Below, one piece after another: positions 44,800-54,795 of a DNA stretch of 64,000 nucleotides (positions are counted from its first letter, which is position 1; each line of letters starts with the position of its first letter). The position numbers were made by a program, and so were the translations under genes. A model generated the notes under the pieces. The model did no database searches. It saw only the letters and a program-made list of their open reading frames with translations, and was not told the DNA's origin. Source of the stretch: Lolium rigidum (lineage: Eukaryota > Streptophyta > Magnoliopsida > Poales > Poaceae); assembly GCF_022539505.1 (NCBI RefSeq), contig NC_061512.1, positions 252,294,510 to 252,358,509 of the forward strand, written 5' to 3'.

Positions 44800-45960
44800 T
44801 GTTGCGGTCAAAACCCACCGGCGGGCAGCGACGGGCAACACAGTAGAGCCGGGAACAACTTAGGGCTGCGGCTGGCCCTGGTCCCTCCGAGCGACGGCCC
44901 GCAAAGCCTCTGGTACACACGTCCGATGCTGGTGCAGGGGCGTGCCACCCGACCTATACCCGGTCGGGAAGGTGATGGAGATGCCTCGCTTAGTTTCCTG
45001 CATGGCATACACGTAAACATTAAATACGAGCCTCGATCGGCTCTCGAGTTATCTCGTGAATCGGCTCAAGGAGCCGATCCACCCATGATTCGTACGAGGT
45101 GCACGAATATATGGTGGTCCTGCTTGATCAAGATAAAGCTAATGCGATCTACGACGATTTAGGGTTTTCACCGCATAATCGGATCGTCCTACTCACGATT
45201 GGGCCTCGCGGCCACGCACGGTGATCGTAAGCCGATCCTAGACAAGGCCTAAAAACCAACACGAGGTTGATCCCCGGAACATCCTGTCTAGGGCTAGCAA
45301 ACGACACCCTACGTGCCGCTGGATCCTCCAACCCTTTGTAAGGCCTAACTATTGCGGATATTAAACTAATCCTTGAAGAACAAGGAGCAACCGTAACGGA
45401 TCGGATCTACTAAATAATGATCAAGCGGGGTGCCGCCCCCACACCTAAGATAGGTGTGAGGGCGGCTAGATATGCAAGGGTTGCACTACGATAGCATATG
45501 ATACGAAGAACAATGCTAACCCTAACATATCTAAGATAACTACGTTGCTCGCCATCAAAAAGGCTTCGATACGAGCAACGCATGAACAACATAAAGCTTG
45601 TGCTGCCTAGATCGCAAGATGCGATCTAGGCAGCATGATGCTTACCGGTAGAAACCCTCGAGACGAAGGAGTTGGCGATGCGCCGAGATTGATTTGTGGT
45701 TGAACGTTGGTTGTTGTTTATTCCATAAACCCTAGATACATATTTATAGTCCAGGGGACTTTCTAACGTGGGAATAATCCCCACCGTGCACGAGACAAAC
45801 TCTACCTAAACGACACGTATCCTACTATATTACAGATACAAGGGCCAACTAGCCCAAACTTTGCATAACAGGCCGATTCACGTATTTCTTCCATGTATAT
45901 TCTTCAAATCCAATCTTGATCGCGGCCCACCTCTGACTCGGTCAAACTCTGGTGATAACA
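44800..45960 (-). repeat. 5' LTR of the non-autonomous element
   Basis: 1161 bp. The right end GATAACA is followed by the CAAGC duplication; the left end is 5 nt from the PBS. Confidence 0.92.
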
Positions 45961-46471
45961 CAAGCATAGGAAGATAAAACAAGTGTAGTTTCAAAAATTT
46001 CAGCACATAGAGAGGTGTTTTAGTAACATGAAAATTTCTACAACCATATTTTCCTCTCTCATAATAACTTTCAGTAGCATCATGAGCAAACTCAACAATA
46101 TAACTATCACATAAAGCATTCTTATCATGAGTCTCATGCATAAAATTATTACTCTCCACATAAGCATAATCAATTTTATTATTAATTGCGGGAGCAAATT
46201 CAACAAAGTAGCTATCATTATTATTCTCATCAAGTGTTGGAGGCATAGTATAATCACAACAAAATTTACTCTCCATAGTAGGTGGTACCAAAAGACTACT
46301 ATCATTATAATCATCATAAATAGGAGGCAAAGTATCATCAAAGTAAATTTTCTCCTCAATGCTTGGTGGACTAAAAAGATCATGCTCATCAAGACCAGCT
46401 TCCCCAAGCTTAGAATTTTCCATATCATTAGCAACAATGGTGTTCAAAGTGTTCATATTAATATGTTCCAT
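45961..46471 (-). pseudogene. N-terminal part of the Athila-like element ORF, split by the inner insertion
   Basis: Minus-strand frame from ATG 46471 (MEHINMNTLNTIVAND). It has repeated acidic/aromatic segments (SPPSIEEKIYFDD, VPPTMESKFCCDYTMPP), a YYERGKYGCRN stretch, then a leucine-rich hydrophobic run where the insertion lies. With 38192-38333 it would be about 215 residues. The family is a Triticeae-type retroelement ORF of unknown function; it has no gag or pol motif. It was open until the inner element arrived. Confidence 0.7.
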
Positions 46472-46680
46472 GGGTTTTTAAATTTTCGGATCAAACCATC
46501 CATGTCTTAAATCATGGAATAGAGTAAAAAGCTCATTGTTGTCCATTATGCCTTACTAGTGTAAACAAGAAACAAAAAGATGCAATTGCAGGATCTAAAG
46601 GAAATAGCTTTGAGTACTTACAACGGCGGAAAATAGCTTGGTAGCCGAGATCCGGAGTGTGAGTACCTTTTACCTTTCCT

Positions 46681-46697
46681 CCCCGGCAACGGCGCCA
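46681..46697 (-). other. Primer-binding site of the Athila-like element
   Basis: Minus strand TGGCGCCGTTGCCGGGG, tRNA-Asp type, 10 nt from the LTR at 46708. Confidence 0.85.
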
Positions 46698-46707
46698 GAA
46701 AATAGCT

Positions 46708-48219
46708 TGATGTCTACGCCCCCTCCTTTTCCTGTTAGACGAGTGTTGGGCCTCCAAGAGCAGAGGTTTGTAGAACAGCAGCAAGTTTTCCCTTAAGTGG
46801 ATCACCCAAGGTTTATCGAACTCGGGGAGGAAGAGGTCAAAGATATCCCTCTCATGCAACCCCGCAACCACAAAGCAAGAAGTCTCTTGTGTCCCCAACA
46901 CACCTAATAGGTGCACTAGTTCGGCGAAGAGATAGTGAAATACAGGTGGTATGAATAAGTATGAGCAGTAGCAACGAGTGCCGAGAAAATAGCTTGTCTG
47001 GCGTGTAGTTGATGGTGGTAGTATTGCAGCGATAGTAACGCGATAGAAACGAGTAAACAAGCAGCGATAGCGATATTTAGGAACAAGGCCTAGGGATTAC
47101 ACTTTCACTAGTGGACACTCTCAACATTGATCACATAACAGAATAGATAAATGCATACTCTACACTCTTGTTGGATGATGAACACATTGCGTAGGATTAC
47201 ACGAACCCTCAATGCCGGAGTTAACAAGCTCCACAATTCAATGTTCATATTTAAGTAACCTTAGAGTGTAAGATAGATCAAAAGACTAAACCAAGTACTA
47301 ACATAGCATGCACACTGTCACCTTCATGCATATGTAGGAGGAATAGATCACATCAATACTATCATAGCAATAGTTAACTTCGCAATCTACAAGAGATCAT
47401 GATCATAGCATAAACCAAGTACTAACACGGATGCACACACTCGTCACCATTACACCGTGCGGGAGGAATAAAACTACTTTAATAACATCACTAGAGTAGC
47501 ACATAGATAAATTGTGATACAAAACTCATATGAATCTCAATCATGTAAAGCAGCTCATGAGATTATTGTATTGAGGTACATGGGAGAGAGATGAACCACA
47601 TAGCTACAGCGGAGCCCTCAGCCTCGGGGGTGGATTACTCCCTCCTCATCATGGAGGCAGCGATGGCGGTGAAGATGGCAGTGAAGACGGCGGTGGAGAT
47701 GGCTCCGGGGGCAATTCCCCGTCCCGGCAGGGTGCCGGAACTGCGACTTCTGTCCCCCGAATTGGACTTTCGCGATGGCGGCGGCTCTGGATGGTTTTCT
47801 CTGTTTTCGTCGAACCCCCCGAGGTTTTTAGGTCAGGGACGATTAAATAGGCCGAGAGTCAGAGTCGGAGGGGCCACGGGGTGCCCACACCATAGGGGGG
47901 CGCCCCCCCCCCCTTGGGCCGCGCCGCCCTGGGGTGTGGGGCCCCCCTGGCACCCCTCTGGCCTTTCTCCGGTGCTCTGGAAGCTTCGCGTATTTCTAAG
48001 ACTTTCGGTGTTGATTTCGTCCGATTCCGAAAATATTTCCTTACTAGGATTTCTGAAACCAAAAACAGCAGAAAACAACAACTGGCCTTTCGGCATCTCG
48101 TCAATAGGTTAGTTCCGGAAAACGCATAAAAATGATATAAAGTGTGAACAAAACATGTTGGTATTGTCATAAAACAAGCATGGAACATCGGAAATTATAG
48201 ATACGTTGGAGACGTATCA
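46708..48219 (-). repeat. 5' LTR of the Athila-like element
   Basis: 1512 bp ending CGTATCA, directly followed by GTCAT and the resumed antisense ORF of the Tat element. Confidence 0.9.
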
Positions 48220-48224
48220 GTCAT

Positions 48225-49879
48225 CAACATTGATGACCTTCCCGAAGATCCATCTAGCCATGTTGATTCCGGCAAGGGCGCATCCCCGTCTGCACCTCCG
48301 CCTGAGCAGCCAATCGCCACCTCTGCTGAGCCTACGCCTGAACAGTATGAGCAGAAGGTGCAACTTATTCATGCCACTGGCACGCCCCAAACTCACCCTC
48401 ACCCTTCTTCGTCTCTGCAAAAGATTCCCCTCTCACAACGCCACGCGGAAGTTTCCGCCATGATGGAGAAGGTGTGGGGGCCTGCGAATACGGAGATGAA
48501 GGAGCTCTCCGACCTCGAGAGTGATCTCAAGGTCTTCTTTGCTAAGCATAAGGAGGTGCGCCAGGTAACACTAGCCCCCAAGCATTGGGTTAGACATTTT
48601 TTTTCCGTGTAACATGTGTTAGCCGATGCTTTTTTCGATATGCACCTTTTTAGGTGGAAATTTGAAATTTTTTCCATTCAAGATTTTGAACTCCTCACCA
48701 GCCCCCCAGAATTTTGAATTTCCGGCTAACTCCTGTCTGCTTCTCAGAGTACGCGGAAGCTGCATGAGGATCTGCGCGTCCACGTGCTGGAGCAAATGAC
48801 GGATATAGAGGGGTTGCGCCAGAACGCTGAAAATAGCCAAAAGGCTATAAAGCAATTGGAGACCCGCCTCAGCGGTGAGAACTTCGGGTAAACTTGAATC
48901 GTTCTATGAACCTTCCTGATGGATAACATGTGTGATTTTCCGCCAACAGAAGAAATTGCCAAGCGCCCCGCCATCGACAAAATGTCCGCCAAAGTCCAAG
49001 TGCTCGAGGAGGAGAACGAATCCCTCAAGACCTTTATTAAAGAATCCTCCGAGAAGGACGCTTTGGCGAAGAAGGAGCTCTTGGATAAGCATGCCCGCGA
49101 CGTGGCGGATCTTGCCGAAAAACTCAAGAAGAGCCATCAAAGGGTATCAACCTTAGCGGCTAAAAACAAGAGTCAAGAGGCGGAGGCGGAGGCTATCGAC
49201 AAAATGATCTTCCGTAAGAACCTTTCCTATCTTGACTCCGGCTTCCTCATATTTTTCTACGTCCGCGGAAGAACTGATCAACATATTCGCAGCGAGTCTT
49301 GGCTTTGAATGGACCAAGGAGTCAACCCTCAAGAGGACGGAAGCATATGATGAAGCGCGGAGGTCCATTGACGAGCTGGTCGAGGCGTGTCGCGGAATTG
49401 CCAAATCCCTGTCCTTAAAGAGAGCCAAAACCACAGTGATTGACACTATGACCAAGCTTATGAGGCAGGTGCCGGAGCTTATCAAATATTGGCAAGAATC
49501 TTCTGCTCGCGGAGTCGCCTCCCTCGTGTTAGCCACCTGCAAAGCACACTTCCCCGCCATGAAGTTCGCAGACGTTGCGCGCGGTACTCCTGAGGGTACC
49601 AACATGCGCTCCATCCTTGCGGAAACCAAAGGGTTTGATCGGCTCTTTGTTGAGCGAGTTAACCACTCGTTCTGGTATCATAAGTACGATCTCCCCCAGG
49701 GCTTCGTGGAAGCAGAAGACGAAGAGGGAGATGCTGAGGAGGACGACGCAGAGGGCTCCGGATCGAGCGCTGATCAATCCGAAGAATACTCCGATGGCAA
49801 CTCCGGCATTGGCTCCGGCGACGACTCTGGCGACGGCTCCGCCTATGCAGCGTCTGATGAGGATCGGTCCTCCGAGTAG
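48225..49879 (+). pseudogene. Antisense ORF of the Tat element, 3' exons
   Basis: Continuation after the GTCAT duplication. Coding blocks about 48225-48564, 48748-48874 and 48950-49214, then from about 49262 to the stop at 49877-49879. Introns 48565-48747 and 48875-48949 have GT/AG ends and keep frame. A further intron near 49215-49262 lacks a clean acceptor (probably mutated). The product here is largely coiled-coil (KVQVLEEENESLKTFIKES; HARDVADLAEKLKKSHQR), then helical, and ends in a strongly acidic Ser/Gly/Asp-rich tail (EEGDAEEDDAEGSGSS). The function is unknown. Confidence 0.7.
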
Positions 49880-50437
49880 GAATCCTGTGAAACAATCAAA
49901 CTGCTGTATTATTTTGGCCCCGGAGTGGGTTTGTAAGATAACTTAAATTCTTAAGTAGTTAGGGACGAAAACATGTGTGAATGGGCGGAAACAACTTATC
50001 CTGCTATCCGTTTAACATTATTTGCATGTTTCGTTTTGTTGGAAAGCAAGTGCTGATTTCTATGTTTTCTGGCTTATTCGCTTGACCTTCCGCGAGCTGG
50101 AAGACCTTTAGCCGGAAACGCTCGCGCCGGCGACGAAGCCCAATGGCAGTCCGTCAATAACCGCGGAAACAAGCCCCCAGCCAAGGTGCCGGAAATCGCT
50201 ACTAGGAATCCACGAATTTGCAACAGAAAATATGTCCACCAGACGTCCTAAAGGACGATTTTGAAAAAATCACAACTTTCATACACGCCTAGGCGGAAAT
50301 ATCCAGCTATGCGGTTTTAGTCGGAAAACATACATGATCTAAAAATGAACAAGTAAAGGAGGTAAAAGACTCAAAGAGTGAACCAAAAGCTTTATTTCAT
50401 TGATCATGTATATATGTTACAAAGTATGTAATTTATG
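49880..50437. other. Spacer between convergent integrase and antisense ORF
   Basis: The 3' ends of the plus-strand antisense ORF and the minus-strand integrase meet here. GGAAA/TTTCC words occur repeatedly. No ORF. Confidence 0.55.
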
Positions 50438-51779
50438 CTAAGTGTGGAAAGGACGTAGCTGTGCAATGTTCCAAGGATGTTCTGTTTCATCGTAAATGTC
50501 ATCCGGATCCTCCCGCTTGCGTTTCCGGTACCAATTGGCAGGTCTGTCCTTTAGCTCTCGGAAATCGACAAGGTAGTACGATCCGTTGTGAAGCACTTTA
50601 CTGACGACGAAGGGTCCTTCCCATGGAGATTGCAACTTATGATCTTTCACCTGGCGAAGGCGGAGGACCAAGTCTCCGGCCATGAACGAGCGATTCCGAA
50701 CTCGACGACTATGATAGCGTCGGAGCTTCGCCGGTAAATGGTGGAACGTTGGTCCGCTAAGTTCCGAGCTTCTTCGATCGGGTCCACGATGATAGCTGTC
50801 TGGCCTCGTCAGCAGTTTCTTCATTGTAGGCGGAGACTCGCGGTGAATCATGGATGATGTCGGAGGGGAGCACAGCTTCGGATCCGTATACCAGGAAGAA
50901 CGGAGTGAATCCTGTTGACCTGTTGGGGGTAGTTCGTAAACTCCACAGGACGGAGTCTAGCTCCTCAGCCCAAGCTCCGGCTGCGCGGCGCAGCGGTTCT
51001 TCAAGGCGTGGTTTTATTCCGGATAAAAGGAGTCCGTTGGCTCTTTCGACCTGACCATTGGACTGTGGATGAGCCACGGATGCCAGGTCTAGCCGGATCC
51101 CAACGTCATGGCAATAATCCTTCAATTCTCCTTGGGCGAAGTTCGTGCCATTATCTGTGATTATGCTATGCGGGATGCCGAATCTCGTCACGAGGCTGCA
51201 AACAAATTTGAGTGCCGTAGCACCATCGACTTTTCTCACTGGCTTTGCCTCGATCCATTTACTGAACTTATCAATAGCGACCAGGAGGTACTCAAAACCG
51301 CCAGGAGATGATTTCTTTAGCTTACCAACCATATCAAGCCCCCAGACCGCGAACGGCCAGGTGATAGGGATGGTCTTCAGCTCTTGGGCTGGAGCGTTTG
51401 GTTGAGTAGCGTAGTACTGACAACCTCGGAAGGTTTTCACCAACTTAGCAGCATCTTCTTTAGCTGTGAGCCAGTAAAAACCAAGCCAGAAGGCTTTGGC
51501 AACGAGGGACCTGGGAGCGGCGTGATGCCCGCAATCCCCTACGTGGATCTCTCTGAGGATTTCAATGCCATCTTGATTGGAGACGCATTTGAGAAATACT
51601 CCAGTTGCACTTCGTTTGTAGAGCTGTCCATCAACTATTGTGTAGGATCTTGCTCGTCTGATGATCTGTCGTGCGAGAACCTCGTCCTCTGGCAACCTTT
51701 GATCAATGAGGTAGTCCAGGAAAGGCTGCGTCCAGGCCGGAATGATGACCATCACTTCCTTTGCCGGAGATACTGCCAC
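50438..51779 (-). pseudogene. Tat element integrase, frameshifted
   Basis: From 51779, a zinc-binding region (HVGDCGHH, then FRGCQYYA; the first Cys of the usual C-x2-C is Phe here). The catalytic core has D in GLDMVGK, D in TDNGTNF and E in VERANG. The core frame runs to 50757; the C-terminal domain (DLVLRLRQVKDHKL, PWEGPFVVSKVL) continues in another frame from about 50850 to the stop at 50438, so a frameshift lies near 50760-50850. Integrase inserts the cDNA into the genome; this copy is very likely dead. Confidence 0.82.
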
Positions 51780-51809
51780 CTCTGGGTTTTCCGGGTTAGC
51801 GCCCTTGAC

Positions 51810-52217
51810 TTAGGGTATCGGTAGATGCTCCAGGAAAATACCAGGCAGAATTGGTTTTCTACCGGATCCGAGCTTGGATAGCATATCTGCCACTGTGTTA
51901 TCGTCGCGTCTGACGTATTTGACTTCGTATCCGAGGAAGCACTTGGCGATCTCGTCAACTTCATCTCTATAGGCCGCCATGACGGAGTTTCTGGCGTTCC
52001 AGGTTCCGGCTACTTGTTGTGCCACCCGGTCGGAATCTCCGCAGCAAATTATGTGCTTGATCCCAATTTCCTTAGCGATGCGCAGACAGTGTAGTAGAGC
52101 CTCGTATTCCGCCATATTGTTTGTAGCTTCGAAGTGAATCTGCAAAACGTACTGCAGTTCTTCTCCGGTAGGGGACTTCAGGGTGACTCCGGCTCCTGAG
52201 CCTTGATGCTGCTTGGA
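51810..52217 (-). pseudogene. Second (archaeal-type) RNase H of the Tat element
   Basis: About 112 residues with ATNNMAEYEALLHCLRIAKE and CGDSDRVAQQVAGTW, followed by KYVRRDDNTVADMLSKL, the motif series of an RNase H fold placed between RT-RNase H and integrase. Such a second RNase H is diagnostic for Tat/Ogre elements. The conserved N-terminal Asp strand expected just upstream (about 52150-52217) is not in the same frame. Confidence 0.75.
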
Positions 52218-53641
52218 TCAATCGAAGTGCATGACCCATGTTTCTGGTTCCGGCTCCAGATTTGCGTCCGGAGCCTCTGTCCAGTCTGCAACGAAATCTG
52301 CCAAGACTTGGGATTTAACTGCAGTCCTGGCTTTATAAGCGATGTCGAAGGCGGATAATTCGATGCCCCATTTTGCTGTGCGTCCTGTTGCGTCAGCGTT
52401 GTTGAGAATCGTCGACAGCGGAGCTTTGCTCACAACTGTTACTGGGTGCTCTTGGAAGTAGTGTCTCAGCTTCCTGCTACCTAGGAACACGCCGTAGGCT
52501 AGCTTCTGAAAGTGAGGATATCTTTGCTTGGATTCCGTCAGTACCTCGCTAATATAATAGACAGGCCTTTGGACTCCGTATTCGTGACCTTCTTCCTTTC
52601 GCTCTACCACGATGACGAGACTGATGAATTTGTTGGTAGCTGCCAGGTATAGGAGCATGGGCTCTGACTCTTCTGGAGCTGATAGGATAGGTGGAGAAGT
52701 GAGTATTTCCTTCAATCCCTGAAGTGTTGCATCAGCTGCTTCGTCCCAGACGAAATTGTATGTTTTCTTCAGCAGCTTGTACAGAGGTAATGCATTCTCA
52801 CCAAGACGGCTAACAAACCTACTGATTGCTGCGACACAACCGGTTAGTCGTTGCACATCTTTGAGATAAGTTGGCCTTTTGATACACAGGATTGCCTTGA
52901 TTTTTTCCGGGTTAACTTCAATGCCTCTATGAGAGACGATGAAGCCAAGGAGTTTTCCAGTCGGCACGCCAAAGACGCACTTCAGCCGGATTCAACATCA
53001 TCTTGTACCGACGGAGATTCTCGAAGGTTTCTGTGAGGTCGCTGATCAAGTCGGATCCTTTCCGGGTCATGACCGCGATGTCGTCGACGTAAGCGTGCAC
53101 GTTCCGGCCAATTTGGTCCTTCAGGCACCGTTGCATCGTACGTTGGTAGGTGGCACCTGCATTTTTCAAACCAAAGGGCATGGTGACATAGCAGTAAGTG
53201 CCAAAGGGGTGATGAACGAGGTCGCCTTTTGGTCGGACTTCTTCATCCGGATCTGATGATACCCGGAATATGCGTCAAGAAAACACAGAAGTTCCGCCCC
53301 GCCGTCGAATCAATGACTTGGTCAATGCGCGGCAAAGGGAACGGATCCTTCGGACAATGCTTGTTCAAGCCGGAGTAATCGATGCACATTCTTAGTATTT
53401 CAGTGTTCTTTTTGGGTACAAGGACGGGATTTGCGACCCAATCAGTATGGATAACTTCTACTACAAAACCTGCCTCTAGTAACTTAGCTAGTTCCATTCC
53501 TATGACGCGGCGCTTCTTATCTCCAAAGCGTCGCATAGCTTGCTTCACCGGTTTAGCCCCCGGATTTATGTTGAGGTAGTGCTCGGCGAGTTCCCTAGGT
53601 ACTCCGGACATGTCAGAAGGTTGCCATGCGAAGATATCCAT
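52218..53641 (-). pseudogene. Tat element reverse transcriptase and first RNase H, frameshifted
   Basis: Three frames. 53641-53243 holds the RT N-terminus (MDIFAWQPSDMSGVPRELAEH; WVANPVLVPKKN; CIDYSGLNKHCPKD). 53181-52927 holds MPFGLKNAGATYQR and the catalytic AYVDDI. 52967-52218 holds the thumb and RNase H (GLKEILTSPPILSAP; YGVFLGSRKLRHYFQEH). The gaps need at least two frameshifts, so no continuous protein is possible. Confidence 0.82.
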
Positions 53642-53751
53642 ATTAGCGCGGAGGAACTCGACGAGCGCGTCTTCCTATTTGGGATCCATGTTGGCTCCGA
53701 CTGAAACCTGCTTGGAGCCGTCTCCTACAATGAGGTCGTGCTTCTTGGTTT

Positions 53752-54732
53752 CTATCGCGGCCTTGAACGAGGTCTTCTGTTCGGAGATCTGCTTCTTGGT
53801 GGTCTGCATCTCGCCGGATCCACCGCGGCTCTGTAGCCTTGCAGCTCCTCTCCAGATATCACAGACTCTGCGAAGGCGGCTTCGCCTAACTCGCATTCAT
53901 GAGCCTTCTTGTAGTCTCCGGATACGGTAATCATACCTTTTGGACCCGGAATCTTGAGCTTGTTGTAGATGTAGCACGCTCTTGCGTGAAACTTGTGGTA
54001 GGTGGGCCTGCCGAAGATGATGTGGTACGAGCTCTTAAAGGGCACGACCTCAAACGTGATCATTTCTTGGCGGAAATTGTTCGCATTGCCGAAGGCCACG
54101 GGAAGTCTGATGCTGCCCAAGGAATTTGCCTTTTTACCCGGAACTACACCATGAAATTCAGTGGTGCTGTGCTTTAGCTGTTCCTTGGTAAGGTTCATCC
54201 GCTCCAGTGTTTCCAGGTACATGATGTTCAGGCTGGCTCCACCGTCCATGAGGCCCTTGGAGAAATCATACCCGTCGATGCGGGGACTTACAACCAAGGC
54301 ATAGCACTCTTTCGGAATGACAGTAGGATGATCCTTTCTATCAAACATACACGGAGTTTCCGACCACCTGACATACTGCGGCACAGCGGGAACTGTGGCG
54401 TTCAGGATCCGGAGAGCTGATTTGCTTGCACGGACTGTTGGAGTTCCAAGGAAGGTGTGGTACGCGCCCGCACTCTTTTTATCGAAGGGGTTGGGTTTAG
54501 ATGCGGATCCGGCTTTGGGATCCGACGAAGCATCATCCTCATCCATCGCCTCGGGACTGTCTTCCTCCTTGTCCTTGTTCTTGCCCTTGCCTCCTTTGCC
54601 GCGTGGGCGGTGCTTCCGGGCTCGCTTGTATCCTGCTTTCGGGTCAGATTTGAGATCATTGACCCACTTGCAGTTGCGGTTGGTGTGAGTGGACTTTCTT
54701 GTAGCCGGATCCAGATGGGCCAGGCAGGGCAT
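53752..54732 (-). pseudogene. Tat element protease and gag C-terminus
   Basis: The basic, Lys-rich linker (KGGKGKNKDKEED) follows a CKWVNDL remnant of the gag zinc-binding region. The protease site reads GLMDGGASLNIMY, i.e. DGG instead of the DTG/DSG of most retropepsins, as known for Tat elements; FKSSYHIIFGRPTYHKF forms the second half. Ends in Arg/Ser/Pro-rich sequence in a likely wrong frame after about 53830. Confidence 0.78.
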
Positions 54733-54795
54733 GTCTCTGTACTCTTCATAGGTTTGGGGGGCGCGGGTTCCGGCAGCAGTGATCTCATCGCCACG

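Larger units (their letters stand above)
38329..45965 (-). mobile_element. Non-autonomous gag-protease LTR element (innermost of the nest), TSD CAAGC
   Basis: LTRs 38334-39494 and 44800-45960, each exactly 1161 bp, flanked by CAAGC at 38329-38333 and 45961-45965. Minus-strand PBS TGGCACGCCCGGTGGGAC (44777-44794) and PPT CCAGGGGGGCATG next to the left LTR. The interior (5.3 kb) encodes gag and an aspartic protease, plus an acidic ORF on the opposite strand, but has no RT, RNase H or integrase. About 12 LTR differences were seen by eye (about 1%), all transitions, so it is the youngest insertion. Confidence 0.9.
34097..48224 (-). mobile_element. Athila-like non-coding-rich Gypsy element (middle of the nest), TSD GTCAT
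   Basis: LTRs 34102-35599 and 46708-48219, with target duplication GTCAT at 34097-34101 and 48220-48224. On the minus strand the LTR begins TGATACGTCTCC. The PBS TGGCGCCGTTGCCGGGG (46681-46697, tRNA-Asp type) lies 10 nt from the 5' LTR, and the PPT CTAAGCTTGGGGATGCC (35600-35616) abuts the 3' LTR; PBS type and layout suggest Athila affinity. No gag, protease, RT or integrase is recognisable in the internal DNA outside the nested insertion. Only one ORF is visible, so it must have been mobilised in trans. Confidence 0.88.

Noticed and set aside
39501..46700. Hidden RT/integrase for the innermost element
   Set aside because: All frames between protease and the left LTR were inspected for YVDD/YADD, TDNG or SDSDWA-like motifs and none was seen.
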